A program made the position numbers and the translations under genes. A stretch of DNA of 64,000 nt from a virus, in IMG/VR virus record IMGVR_UViG_3300008952_000012, positions 62,001 through 126,000 of that record; one strand, written 5' to 3'. The notes under the pieces were generated by a model. The model was given only the letters and a program-made list of their open reading frames with translations, ran no database searches and was not told the origin of the DNA. This document shows, one piece after another, positions 49,128 to 58,078 of this stretch (positions are counted from its first letter, which is position 1; every line of letters begins with the position of its first letter).

Positions 49128-50739
49128 AATAGCAGAGGATAACCCCGAACGGTCCTCACTGTTCCCTTCAGAATTTGTTGGGTCCTTTTTCAGAATTCCC
49201 TCCTTGGGCGAGCTTGAGCGGTTTTCGTTTAAGGGCAGGCGCTACCTCGTGCCCATATATGACACCCCAGCACAGAGGCTACTGCTTCAGTGTGGTCGTC
49301 AGGTTGAGAAGAGTACAACTCTTGGAAATATTATACTAACATATTCTTTGTTACGTAGGCACTTCAGGTCTCTGTTTGTGAGTCCCACACAGCAGCAGAC
49401 TGAGACATTCTCCCGCGACAGAATCGCCACGCCTACTGAACTATCGGATACTCTGAAAGCATTTACGCGTGGTGATGGGACCAAAGACAACGTGCTTTAC
49501 AAAAAGTACGTAACTGGGTCCGACATCACTCTCCGGTACGCCTTTCTTCATGCTGACCGTGTTCGTGGTATTTCGGCAGATATGCTTCTTCTGGATGAGA
49601 TCCAGGATATTTTGACCGACGTTATCCCTGTTATCGAGGAAGCGCTGTCCCACTCCCCGTTTAAGATACTTAGGTACTCAGGGACGCCCAAGAGTTTAGA
49701 CAATACGATTAGTTACTACTGGAACCAGTTCTCTACCCAGAATGAATGGGTCATCCCGTGCGAGAGATGTAATAAGTGGAACATGATCGGTGAGAACAAC
49801 ATTGGGGACCACGGGCTTATTTGCGAGAAGTGCGGGAAGGGTATCTCGGCTGATCACCCAAAAGCGCGGTGGGCATCCATGCGATCACCGGCGTGGCTAA
49901 GAAATCCGCCGGTCAAGGAGCCATTCGAGGGGTATAGAATACCCCAGGTCATAGCTCCATGGGTTAACTGGGGCGATATTCTTGATAAGCGGAAGCGCTA
50001 TACGAGGGCCCAGTTTTTCAACGAAGTTCTCGGCCTTGGTTATGACTCTGGGGAGAAACCCATAACCAGGGAGTTGCTCATAGATCACTGTTCCAACGAG
50101 CGTAATGACCTTGAAACAGCAGTGAAAATCAGTTCCCGTGGAACCGGGAGTTGCTGCATCGGGATTGACTGGGGGACCGGCGAGAATACGTACACCGTCT
50201 TAACGGTTGGTAAGTACTTCGCTAATAAGTTCAGGTTTATCTATTTTAAACGATTTGAGGGGCCTGAAGCTGAGCCCGAGCCCATGATGAACAAGATCAT
50301 CAACCTTGTGCACACATTTAAGGCGGAGTGTGTTGGGGTTGACTACGGCGGAGGTTTTGACAGGAACGACAAGTTGATACGAACGCTGGGGCTGACACGT
50401 ATCGCAAGATATCAGTATGTAAATACACGACGTATATACTTCGACAAAACGCTCGCACGGTTTATGGTTAATAGGACGGAGGCACTGATGGCGGTCATTA
50501 ATGCCCTCAACCGGAAAGATACATTTCAACTTCCTAGTTGGGAGTCTTTCGAGACACCCTACGCAAGCGACCTTCTTTCAGTATTTACTGAGTACAACGA
50601 GGCACGAAGAACGACTATTGTTAATAAGACACCGGGCACAACGGACGATACATTGCATGCAATGACTTACTGTTTTCTGGCGTCTATGATAAAGCACCCA
50701 AGACCTGATATTATAGCCCCGAGTGGAGACAGAGACTAA
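49096..50739 (+). CDS. terL: Terminase large subunit with zinc-ribbon insertion
   Basis: About 547 residues from ATG 49096. The frame is open to GTG 49039, and ATG 49111 is a third option; none has a clear ribosome site. ATPase: GRQVEKSTTLG (Walker A, 49297 region) and MLLLDEIQDI (Walker B). Between ATPase and nuclease, CERC and CEKC (bases 49759-49836) form a zinc ribbon. RNase H-like nuclease: IGIDWGTGENTYTVLTVG, GVDYGGGFDRND and DDTLHAM supply the metal-binding Asp residues. TerL pumps DNA into the prohead through the portal and cuts concatemers. Confidence 0.93.
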   Translation: MVSLAMSLPYEIAEDNPERSSLFPSEFVGSFFRIPSLGELERFSFKGRRYLVPIYDTPAQRLLLQCGRQVEKSTTLGNIILTYSLLRRHFRSLFVSPTQQQTETFSRDRIATPTELSDTLKAFTRGDGTKDNVLYKKYVTGSDITLRYAFLHADRVRGISADMLLLDEIQDILTDVIPVIEEALSHSPFKILRYSGTPKSLDNTISYYWNQFSTQNEWVIPCERCNKWNMIGENNIGDHGLICEKCGKGISADHPKARWASMRSPAWLRNPPVKEPFEGYRIPQVIAPWVNWGDILDKRKRYTRAQFFNEVLGLGYDSGEKPITRELLIDHCSNERNDLETAVKISSRGTGSCCIGIDWGTGENTYTVLTVGKYFANKFRFIYFKRFEGPEAEPEPMMNKIINLVHTFKAECVGVDYGGGFDRNDKLIRTLGLTRIARYQYVNTRRIYFDKTLARFMVNRTEALMAVINALNRKDTFQLPSWESFETPYASDLLSVFTEYNEARRTTIVNKTPGTTDDTLHAMTYCFLASMIKHPRPDIIAPSGDRD

Positions 50740-51297
50740 ATGTTCGCTAAACACGCCAAACTCAAATCTTTGCTAAAAGCAAAGCTACGTGAGGCGGGGC
50801 TTTTGAAAAAGCTCCGGGCGGGGGAACTGAAGTTCCCGGACGCTAGTAGTAAGTCTACGCTTTTCGCTGTCCCGGACTCCCTAAAAAATGTTCGAGGCCT
50901 TACTCCAGATGACTTAGCTAAGATCAAAAAGCATCATTACGGGAGGGCGGCTGCCAGGAACCCAGATAAAGGTTTTGCTGGAGCAGTAAGTGAACTTGGG
51001 GAAAAGGGTGTTATATCAGAGGGTGATATGATTCGATTAATAAACGAACACCCGCACTGGGCAAATCTTGCTCAGGGGCTTCAGGCCAAAGGTCTTCCAA
51101 CTAAATCCTTAGGCGTTACCGCTAAGGATATGAAGGATCATGGCCCTGGCGTCAGTGCCTTTGGTGAGGTGGTCACGAGAGATCTTGTAAAAGGCCTTGG
51201 CGATGCCCTGAAACCAATAAGGGGCAAGTTGCAGGGCAAAAAGATAAATATCAACATCCGGAGCGCCGGAGAGCCGCACCTACGGGTAGTTAAATAG
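50740..51297 (+). CDS. Basic protein after terminase, unknown
   Basis: 185 residues, ATG 50740 directly after the TerL stop. The N-terminus is a Lys/Leu-rich amphipathic helix (AKLKSLLKAKLREAGLLKKL). The middle is helical; the C-terminus is basic (GKKININIRSAGEPHL). Possibly DNA- or membrane-binding internal protein. No family recognised. Confidence 0.72.
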   Translation: MFAKHAKLKSLLKAKLREAGLLKKLRAGELKFPDASSKSTLFAVPDSLKNVRGLTPDDLAKIKKHHYGRAAARNPDKGFAGAVSELGEKGVISEGDMIRLINEHPHWANLAQGLQAKGLPTKSLGVTAKDMKDHGPGVSAFGEVVTRDLVKGLGDALKPIRGKLQGKKININIRSAGEPHLRVVK

Positions 51298-51309
51298 AAG
51301 GGGTAAATC

Positions 51310-52371
51310 ATGGATTTTGTTCAGTATCTGTCTTCAAAGGAAGACGCAGGCGTGTCTCCCGAAAGCCTAAGACAGCTTGGTAGTAGAGCCGCCGCTAGGT
51401 TTGTTCAGGAGAAGACACCCCTCAACACGTCTATTTCAGAAATGGCCAAAGAGGCCTCACTGAATCTTGAGCAGGTACGGCGCGTTGCTGAGTACGCTAA
51501 TAACGCTACGTTTGCACACCTGTTTAAGAATGGGTATGAGAAGAACATTACGTTTCCTATGGCAGACGCTGCTGCGGTTATGCAGGAAAAGGATTCTTCT
51601 GTTGTGAAGACCGCGACCGCCGATGCGCGACGACTGCTCACTGGGAAATATATCCCCGGGCAAGAGTACGTTAGCATTGACGATGCTTTTGGAGTATCCG
51701 AGGATATGGAAAAGGCAGCGGGCCTGTCTGAAACGGAACGTCATGTGAAAGCATTAGAGTTTTTAGACCTAAAAAGGGAGTCTGATAGGCTGGACAGCGA
51801 AATAAAGCTCGCTGCCGATGAGTTCGCGCTCAAGCTTCACAATCTTAAAGATTTGTGCAAGGAGGCGTCCAATAGTGGCTTCACCCCAAGTACTATTGGC
51901 GCGGCAATTGAGGCGGCACACCCCTCCGATGGTCTCCTCGCTGTCATCAAAACTGACTTCGAGGATGCGGTTTCGTTCGGGCATATGGACAAGCTTGCCT
52001 TTGGCGGCATGGCCGTTATGCCCGGAAATCCCGTAACAGGTCTCACGCAAGATCTAGAAGGCGTTAGCGGTAAATTAGTTACTGCCCAGCAAGCAATGCA
52101 CAGAGTTCAAATGGCTATGACCGAGCTACTCGGAATCTTACGCGGGCCTGCCCCAGGAAGCGAGATGGCCAACACAGTCTTCAACCCAGGCGGAATGGGC
52201 TCTCAGCCCGCACCTCCCCCCGGGGCTCCGGTTGGTCCGCCGGGAACGGCTCCTTCCCAAGCAGCCCCTCCCCAGTCTCCCGCTTCAGCCGGAGCCCCTC
52301 CTTCACCCGAAGCGCCCGCAGTGCCACAGGGCCAAGCGGGTCTGGGTCAGTTATTTGGGGGTAATAAATGA
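51310..52371 (+). CDS. Putative virion protein with Pro/Ala-rich tail
   Basis: 353 residues, ATG 51310 after GGGG. Helical body with VKTA, DKLA, EKAA and KEAS sites, then a disordered Pro/Ala/Gln-rich tail from about residue 290. The stop overlaps the next start by 4 bases. The tail resembles those of the portal and of the 46343 protein. Structural or ejected protein by context; no family recognised. Confidence 0.72.
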   Translation: MDFVQYLSSKEDAGVSPESLRQLGSRAAARFVQEKTPLNTSISEMAKEASLNLEQVRRVAEYANNATFAHLFKNGYEKNITFPMADAAAVMQEKDSSVVKTATADARRLLTGKYIPGQEYVSIDDAFGVSEDMEKAAGLSETERHVKALEFLDLKRESDRLDSEIKLAADEFALKLHNLKDLCKEASNSGFTPSTIGAAIEAAHPSDGLLAVIKTDFEDAVSFGHMDKLAFGGMAVMPGNPVTGLTQDLEGVSGKLVTAQQAMHRVQMAMTELLGILRGPAPGSEMANTVFNPGGMGSQPAPPPGAPVGPPGTAPSQAAPPQSPASAGAPPSPEAPAVPQGQAGLGQLFGGNK

Positions 52372-53039
52372 TCGATCCCGGTCGAAAAATCATTCTCTTA
52401 GAGCGGCTTGAGAAGCATGCCGCCGCTGGAGACACCTGGGACAACCTTCTATCTTCTATTAAGGGTGGAGTTAACCGGGCTAAGAATGCACCAATCCTTG
52501 GCGGCGCTTCAGCAAAAGCTATGTATGACAGAGCAGGGCAAGCTGCTTGGTCTGGGCCGTCTAAAACGCTTGCTTACCCTTTTAAATCAGGTACCGAGCG
52601 AGTCAAGGAGCTTCTTCTCGGGGAGAAAGCCACGTCTGGCCCCCACAAAGGGAAAAGACTCCAGCCTGTTCCTGGAGGTCCTAGCGGGTACCACGGCGGA
52701 CTTAAGGTAATCGAAAAAGCTGAGTATGACGCAATCAAGGGCGGAACAAAGGCTGGTGAGGTTACGGCAAGTAAGATCGGTGGGAAGACCTTTTACTTCA
52801 AACGTAAGTTTAGGCCGGGTGGCTTAGCCGGTGTAGTTATGCGTCACCCTGGGAAATCTGCTCTTGGGGCTCTTGCCCTGTACTGGTTATCTAAGAAAGA
52901 TAACCGACAAGCTGCTGGACAGGCTGCTCAAGGGATGCTCCCAAAGATGCCTAGCGGCCCAACAGAGGACGCCCAGAAAGAGTGGTCGCAGCAACTGTCT
53001 TACAAGAATCCTCTGTCAGCACAAGCGTGGGGGAGCTAA
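52368..53039 (+). CDS. Gly/Lys-rich virion protein, possible membrane segment
   Basis: 223 residues, ATG 52368. Lys/Gly-rich with a hydrophobic segment near residues 160-175 (HPGKSALGALALYWLSKK). Part of a run of four similar-sized basic, Gly/Ala-rich genes (52368-54294) lying between terminase and protease. Their stop/start overlaps show coupled translation. Internal or ejection proteins are a reasonable inference; no family recognised. Confidence 0.7.
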   Translation: MIDPGRKIILLERLEKHAAAGDTWDNLLSSIKGGVNRAKNAPILGGASAKAMYDRAGQAAWSGPSKTLAYPFKSGTERVKELLLGEKATSGPHKGKRLQPVPGGPSGYHGGLKVIEKAEYDAIKGGTKAGEVTASKIGGKTFYFKRKFRPGGLAGVVMRHPGKSALGALALYWLSKKDNRQAAGQAAQGMLPKMPSGPTEDAQKEWSQQLSYKNPLSAQAWGS

Positions 53040-53599
53040 TGGACAACGAAACCAGACAATATCTTTTGGAAAAGCTTGGCGCGGCTCTCGCCGCCAAGGA
53101 GGTAGAAATGGACAAGGAAGCCAAGTTTAGTCTTATGAAGGCGCTTAAGAACTCTGGTATCGCCCGCATGTATCGTGGGGCGCTCGGACCACCGAACAGC
53201 AGCGTAAGAGAGGGCTTAAAGAAGGCTCTCGTTTGGGGAACGGGAGCGGCTGGGCTCACCGCTGGTATTCGCGGCATGGACCATGCGATTGATTCCGTTC
53301 GGACACCCATGCATAAGAAGAAGGCCTTCAATGACATGATGGATGACAATCCGAAGCTTAAGAAAGAAAACCCGAAAGACGTAGCAAGAATTTTTAATAC
53401 CCTGCACACCTTTAATCCGGTCATGGCTGGCGACCCGTTGGTGGCCGGGTCTTTCATGCGAAGAGCGCTTCAGTTCAAAGAAGAAGGGTTACAGCCGGTA
53501 GACGTCAAGACCTTGGCAGAGGTTCGGAAGCTACACAGTGACGGGAAGCGTAAAGAAACCCTTCTTCAGTCTATGTTTGGTTCTAGCCTGCCAGGGTAA
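53039..53599 (+). CDS. Putative internal virion protein, unknown
   Basis: 186 residues from ATG 53039, which overlaps the previous stop (TAATG) and follows GGGGGAG; a longer frame to 52982 is not needed. It begins MDNETRQYLLEKLGAALAAK. A hydrophobic Gly/Ala segment (LVWGTGAAGLTAGI) sits in the middle. The C-terminal half is helical with a DNA-like basic face (NPKDVARIFNTLHTFNPV). No family recognised. Confidence 0.73.
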   Translation: MDNETRQYLLEKLGAALAAKEVEMDKEAKFSLMKALKNSGIARMYRGALGPPNSSVREGLKKALVWGTGAAGLTAGIRGMDHAIDSVRTPMHKKKAFNDMMDDNPKLKKENPKDVARIFNTLHTFNPVMAGDPLVAGSFMRRALQFKEEGLQPVDVKTLAEVRKLHSDGKRKETLLQSMFGSSLPG

Positions 53600-53607
53600 A
53601 AGAAGAC

Positions 53608-54294
53608 ATGAGTGATGGTCGTAAAAAGAACAATTTTAGTGAGTCTAGGGCTGCCGAGTTTTTGGCGTCCACGCCGGGGAAGGGTCTGTCCGCAGCCGCC
53701 TTCTCTGCGGCCTCGCTGTTCGCTTTACGAAAGATTCTTCGTACAAGAAGCATCAATAAGCGTCTTCCAAAGATTTTCAAAGATCCTAAGGGAGAAATCA
53801 GAGGTCTTTCTAACAAAGATACAGCGAGCGCAGCGGCTTTTTCTGGCGGGCTTGGAGCTTTGTTTGCTGAACCGGATAAGTCTACTTACGCAAACAATCT
53901 ACATAAACGACTTCTTTCGGGCGGGAAGCTCAGTAAATCTGAAAAGAAATACATTGTCGGAGACCTCAGACCCCGAAGGAAGAAAAAGTCCAAAACTGGG
54001 TTTGGGGACGTATATTGGTCACCCTCAAAATGGGGCGCTGCAAGTGCGGCCTTTTCCGGGCTTGGCGAGCTTGCTTCCAAAAAAGATGGGGCAAAAGGGT
54101 TTGCGTTTACTCCTAGGAAGGCTGGCGCAGCGGCGCTATTATCCTTCCCCACTATGTATGGGGAGGGTAAGTTGAGAAAAGCGATACAGACTAGGGCGCT
54201 ATCTAGCAGGCTTAGCAAGGGGAAAGACCTTCTACCGGCGGAGCTTAGTCTTCTCAAAACAATGAGAAAGATTAAGGCAGAGGGTGGGAAATAA
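53608..54294 (+). CDS. Basic Ala/Gly-rich virion protein, unknown
   Basis: 228 residues, ATG 53608. Contains an Ala/Ser-rich hydrophobic segment near the start (GLSAAAFSAASLFALRKIL) and a second (SAAAFSGGLGALFA), with very basic connecting regions (RPRRKKKSK). The stop overlaps the protease start by one base. The composition resembles proteins that line the DNA core or insert into membrane. No family recognised. Confidence 0.72.
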   Translation: MSDGRKKNNFSESRAAEFLASTPGKGLSAAAFSAASLFALRKILRTRSINKRLPKIFKDPKGEIRGLSNKDTASAAAFSGGLGALFAEPDKSTYANNLHKRLLSGGKLSKSEKKYIVGDLRPRRKKKSKTGFGDVYWSPSKWGAASAAFSGLGELASKKDGAKGFAFTPRKAGAAALLSFPTMYGEGKLRKAIQTRALSSRLSKGKDLLPAELSLLKTMRKIKAEGGK

Positions 54295-55976
54295 TGCTTA
54301 AGCTTCTTACATTCCCGGGATCAGACGATGACGGAAACATCTTCGTCCAAGCTATCAAGCCTTCCGACGATCTCACGAAGGTCGCAGACGGAAGCCTTTC
54401 CCCTGAGATATCTAACTATATAGGGACGTTATCGAGTAGCCCGTCTTGCCTGTTTATTCTTGTCAACGCCCTTGGCGCTGGGGAGTATTATGGCAGTAAT
54501 ATTAACGGTGATTACTTCGAGGAGTCTGAACTGAGCCCTAAGGTTCCTACAGACCTAGCCGGGTACAAGACATTTTCTAACGCTGGTATTTACCGACACC
54601 ACAAGAACAAAGACATCACCAAGTCTATGGGCAAGGTGGTGTTCTCTAATTACAACCCAGTTATGCACAGGGTTGAGTTAATCATCCGCATGGACAGGGA
54701 AAAGGCTGAGCAAGAGGGCCATGGGGACTTGGTTCGCCGCCTTGATGCCGGAGAGAGCCCAGCGGTTAGCATGGGGTGCAAGGTTAAATATGACGTGTGC
54801 TCGATCTGTGGGCATAAATCTAAAACCAGGGCAGACTACTGCGTCCACACAAAGACCATGATGGGGAAGGTGTTCCCGGACGGTCGCAAAGTCTTTGTAT
54901 ATAACCCAAGACCCCGGTTTTTTGACCTTAGCTTTGTTGTTATCGGGGCTGATAGGACTAGCTACGCCATGGCAAAGGTGGCTTCTGTCTTGGGCGGCTC
55001 CTCTGCCTACGCTGCTGAAGTAGAGAACTTGCGCGACGGGGATACACTAAGCCGTCTTAAAGAGAAGCTGGCTAAGAAACAAAAAGTCTCGCAGATCCTG
55101 AAACAGGTCCCTGCAATGTCTGCTAAGGTTCTTCCGCCTATAACGAATTCGGAGCCTAGCCTTGGGTGTTCTTGCCTTAATAGGCTTGGGGGTCATCCGG
55201 TATCAAAAGTTTTAACAACCTCTGCCTCTAGTGGGATTGTATTGAAGCCCCAGGAGTTCCAGAGAATCATTCTGGTCCGAATGGGACACAGGCCACTGGC
55301 CGACAAACTTGACAGCATGGGGCAAATTTTTCCAGAATCGCCGCACGTTGATCGAAGTATTGTTTTGGGCAGGCCACATGATCATTCGCACCGAATCAGA
55401 GATTTGTTAATGAATATTCTCCAACAAAGGAGTATGTTCAGCCCGGTATTGCGGAAACGCATTATTGTTATTAAGAGAATGGGGCCTTCTACAGAGGGTC
55501 ACCCCCAGCATATGCTAGGGATGCGGAAATTAAGTGGCATTAATGATACCAATCTATCAAGTGGGGAAAAGGCTCTTCTTAATAAGATCGGTGCAAGTTA
55601 CAATGGTTACCGCGAACAACTATTAGAGAAAATAGGCTCTATAGTTGATAATATAACGAGAGGTGATATAAAATTGCTTTCTGCAATAGACAATGGCACA
55701 GGGTTAGAAGACGCGTTTACCGGAGGGAAAATGACTAAAGAAGCATCGCTGCCGTTTGCTTTGTTAGGCGTTCTCCCCATGGCGTATCTTTACGGGGCCC
55801 ACGCAAGAAAACAGCGAGGTCGCGGCGAACCCCTTAGTGCTCTTGATAAATTTGTAGAAAAACATCCGGTTTTGGCATCATCTGTCTTCCTTGGGCTAAC
55901 TCGCATGGGCGCAAAAATGCAATCTGCGGGGTTGTTCAAAAAGGGACTGGAGAAACTCCTTGCCAAAATCGACTAA
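54294..55976 (+). CDS. Prohead protease-like protein with zinc site and long C-terminus
   Basis: 560 residues, ATG 54294. Residues ~1-225 match a phage head-maturation protease type: NALGAGEYYGSNINGDYFEE, YKTFSNAGIYRHHKNKD (His-containing), HRVELIIRMDREKAEQ and GESPAVSMGCKVKYDVCSIC. Cys169, Cys172, Cys183 and His185 form a probable zinc site. The C-terminal ~330 residues are not protease-like and end with a hydrophobic helix (LPFALLGVLPMAYLYGA). Upstream of scaffold-like and capsid genes, so it probably trims head proteins during assembly. The catalytic residues are not proven. Confidence 0.75.
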   Translation: MLKLLTFPGSDDDGNIFVQAIKPSDDLTKVADGSLSPEISNYIGTLSSSPSCLFILVNALGAGEYYGSNINGDYFEESELSPKVPTDLAGYKTFSNAGIYRHHKNKDITKSMGKVVFSNYNPVMHRVELIIRMDREKAEQEGHGDLVRRLDAGESPAVSMGCKVKYDVCSICGHKSKTRADYCVHTKTMMGKVFPDGRKVFVYNPRPRFFDLSFVVIGADRTSYAMAKVASVLGGSSAYAAEVENLRDGDTLSRLKEKLAKKQKVSQILKQVPAMSAKVLPPITNSEPSLGCSCLNRLGGHPVSKVLTTSASSGIVLKPQEFQRIILVRMGHRPLADKLDSMGQIFPESPHVDRSIVLGRPHDHSHRIRDLLMNILQQRSMFSPVLRKRIIVIKRMGPSTEGHPQHMLGMRKLSGINDTNLSSGEKALLNKIGASYNGYREQLLEKIGSIVDNITRGDIKLLSAIDNGTGLEDAFTGGKMTKEASLPFALLGVLPMAYLYGAHARKQRGRGEPLSALDKFVEKHPVLASSVFLGLTRMGAKMQSAGLFKKGLEKLLAKID

Positions 55977-56074
55977 TCGCCATGCGGTATTTAGGTTGTA
56001 TATCGACCGAAGATGGTGCCCCGGCAGGACCGTGTTAAACGTTAACAACAAAATCCCTTAAGGAGGGTAAAGCG

Positions 56075-56701
56075 ATGAATGAACTTCTAGCACAGGCCTA
56101 CGGTACAGCCGACAATATCCAGAAGAACTCTGGCGTAGAGAAGACTGCTGAGGCCGCACTACTTGAAGAGCTTGAGAAAATTGCCAGCGCTGAGGGCATT
56201 GATCTCAACGAATTTGATGACAATGACATCATGGAAATCATTGGCGAGGCACTCGGTGAAACCGAGAAAGTCGCGTCTGTGGAGACCGAGGAAGATGTCG
56301 CGGATGAGGGCGAGGCCAAGCTGGCCGAGGCCGACTTCCTTGGCCGGACCATGGCTCATTCTTTTTATGATGAGCTTACGTCCATCCAGCACGTCGGTGG
56401 TACCGAAAAGACTGCAACTGGTCGTCCCAGTGATGCTTTCTTGAAGGTTGCCGCAGGCGCGGAGACCGTCACCGAAGAGACCGAGAATGTCGATCCCGAG
56501 ATGCTGAAGGCGTTTGAGGACGCTTCTATGGCTCGTGCGACCGAGATTATCGACTATCTCGACAGTGGCGAGGTTAAGCAGTCTTCCGCAGCGTACGATG
56601 ATGAGGAGCTTGATGCTGCCGTCACCCAGCGTGCCGGAGAGCTTCTCAGCGAGGCTGGCTACGACGTAGAGGCTATTTCTGCGGCACTTATGGGTGAGTA
56701 A
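56075..56701 (+). CDS. Acidic scaffold-like head protein
   Basis: 208 residues, ATG 56075 after AAGGAGGG. Strongly acidic and helical, with EKTA, EKIA, EKVA, EKTA and LKVA sites spaced along the chain (for example VEKTAEAALLEELEKIA). Location between protease and capsid genes plus composition suggests a scaffolding or core protein degraded during maturation. The 98-base gap upstream holds an AT-rich stretch and GTTAA/TTAAC inverted repeat, but no convincing promoter. Confidence 0.7.
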   Translation: MNELLAQAYGTADNIQKNSGVEKTAEAALLEELEKIASAEGIDLNEFDDNDIMEIIGEALGETEKVASVETEEDVADEGEAKLAEADFLGRTMAHSFYDELTSIQHVGGTEKTATGRPSDAFLKVAAGAETVTEETENVDPEMLKAFEDASMARATEIIDYLDSGEVKQSSAAYDDEELDAAVTQRAGELLSEAGYDVEAISAALMGE

Positions 56702-56706
56702 TTACT

Positions 56707-56898
56707 GTGTCTAATTCGGGTAAACCATCAAAAGAGAGACTTGAACGGCTTAAAGAAGTGTTCCGCAAAGCCCAGGAAGAGGGGGAAGATTCCCTGAAAA
56801 CTGGATCTAAGGAACTCAGAAATAATCCTGACAAGGCTGCCTTGTTTACCCTATTAGCTGGTAATATAATCCATAGGAGCAAGTCGCAGGAGCGATAA
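56707..56898 (+). CDS. Small charged protein, unknown
   Basis: 63 residues, GTG 56707 after GGGTGAG. Highly charged amphipathic helix (SKERLERLKEVFRKAQEEGE), then a short hydrophobic stretch (KAALFTLLAGNIIH). May bind head or scaffold proteins. No family recognised. Confidence 0.65.
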   Translation: MSNSGKPSKERLERLKEVFRKAQEEGEDSLKTGSKELRNNPDKAALFTLLAGNIIHRSKSQER

Positions 56899-56906
56899 CA
56901 AGAGAC

Positions 56907-56937
56907 AACCCCCGCCCGGGGCAACTCGGGTGGGGTT
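56907..56937 (+). terminator. GC-rich hairpin between head genes
   Basis: AACCCCCGCCCG pairs with CGGGTGGGGTT around an 8-base loop. It lies between 56898 and the start at 56960. No U-tract follows, so it may be an attenuator, processing site or stabiliser rather than a full terminator. Confidence 0.5.
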
Positions 56938-56959
56938 AGTCCCCAGGAGAAAAGCAAAT

Positions 56960-57712
56960 ATGTCATCTTTAGACACACTAATACAGAAGCTTGCTGGGGC
57001 TGCCTCTTCCGCTTCCACGTCCGAACCTTCTTCGGCGCACACGACTAGCACGGAAGCGACGCTAACAGACCCCGTATACGTAGAGAAATTGGCCTCTGCC
57101 GTTGATTTCATTATTGATACGTGGGGAGGTGAGCCGGAAGAGGTTGGGACCCAAACTCGACCAGAGCTAGTAGAAACCAAAACCGCACAGGTAGAAGAGC
57201 CAGTTGCGGAGGCGGTTGAAATAGAATCTGTTAACCAGATTTCAGATCTTTTGAAAAACAAGCTTCAAACAAAGCTGGCCTCTAAAAGAGAGGCAGAGAG
57301 TGCTGCGATTGAAGCGCGTGGATCTCAAATCGCTGAAGGCGTTTTGAGTAAACTCCTCGAATTGAGGAGTGACGTAGCTGATTTGACTAAGGAGATTCCT
57401 GAGTCCTCGGAAGAGGACGATGATGTAATCTCCCAAAGTTTTTATTCAGGTAGTAGCAATGAAGAAGAAAAGTCTGACTCAAATGAGGCAGACGGCGAAG
57501 CAGCGATCAAGGCAGCAGCCGCAGATCAAAGCTTAGCTGATGTGCTGAATGCAGCACTAGGTACTGACGAACAGTCCGATGAGAGCGTCCAAGAGGACGT
57601 GAAGACCGCTGGGGTTCGTGGTAGCGAGGGGTCTTCTAAGACCCGCAAGGCGGCTACTCATCTTCTAAAGCAGAAGTTGTTAGCCAAAACAGGTGAGGAG
57701 GCACAATCATGA
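56960..57712 (+). CDS. Acidic head assembly protein, possible scaffold
   Basis: 250 residues from ATG 56960, ten bases after AGGAG; an earlier frame start at 56930 lacks a site. Acidic, Ser/Ala/Glu-rich, with QKLA, EKLA, TKTA and VKTA sites. The middle is a long charged helix (NQISDLLKNKLQTKLASKRE). The stop overlaps the next start by 4 bases. Composition and position suggest scaffold or capsid-core protein; not proven. Confidence 0.7.
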   Translation: MSSLDTLIQKLAGAASSASTSEPSSAHTTSTEATLTDPVYVEKLASAVDFIIDTWGGEPEEVGTQTRPELVETKTAQVEEPVAEAVEIESVNQISDLLKNKLQTKLASKREAESAAIEARGSQIAEGVLSKLLELRSDVADLTKEIPESSEEDDDVISQSFYSGSSNEEEKSDSNEADGEAAIKAAAADQSLADVLNAALGTDEQSDESVQEDVKTAGVRGSEGSSKTRKAATHLLKQKLLAKTGEEAQS

Positions 57713-58056
57713 GCACACTAACCAAAGAATCAACCCAAGAGGTGTTATCCCAAGTACCAACCGCTCTTAGAGCGCTGGTCGAGGAGAACACTAAGCTTGC
57801 CTCTGCTATTGCAGAGTATGAGCGTCGGGATAAAGCGGAGGAAATTGTCTCAATGATGGATGCCCGTGGTTTCTCAGACCGAGCAACTCCTTTTAAGAAG
57901 AAGGTGGCAGCCCTGTTAGCTTCTAAGAAGGATCTGTCTGTAGTTAAGGAAGCCCTGGCCCTATCCGCACCTGATCTGTCCTTTGCATCTCTATCCGACG
58001 TGCCGGATTCTAATGATGCAACATCCGCCTTCGAGAACTTTCTTCTCGAAGATTAA
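57709..58056 (+). CDS. Helical head-assembly protein, unknown
   Basis: 115 residues, ATG 57709. Predicted coiled-coil helix (ALVEENTKLASAIAEYERRD) and acidic C-terminus. Lies in the scaffold-to-capsid segment; likely an assembly factor or part of the scaffold system. No family recognised. Confidence 0.7.
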   Translation: MSTLTKESTQEVLSQVPTALRALVEENTKLASAIAEYERRDKAEEIVSMMDARGFSDRATPFKKKVAALLASKKDLSVVKEALALSAPDLSFASLSDVPDSNDATSAFENFLLED

Positions 58057-58078
58057 CTAGAAACTGGAGGAAAGAAAA

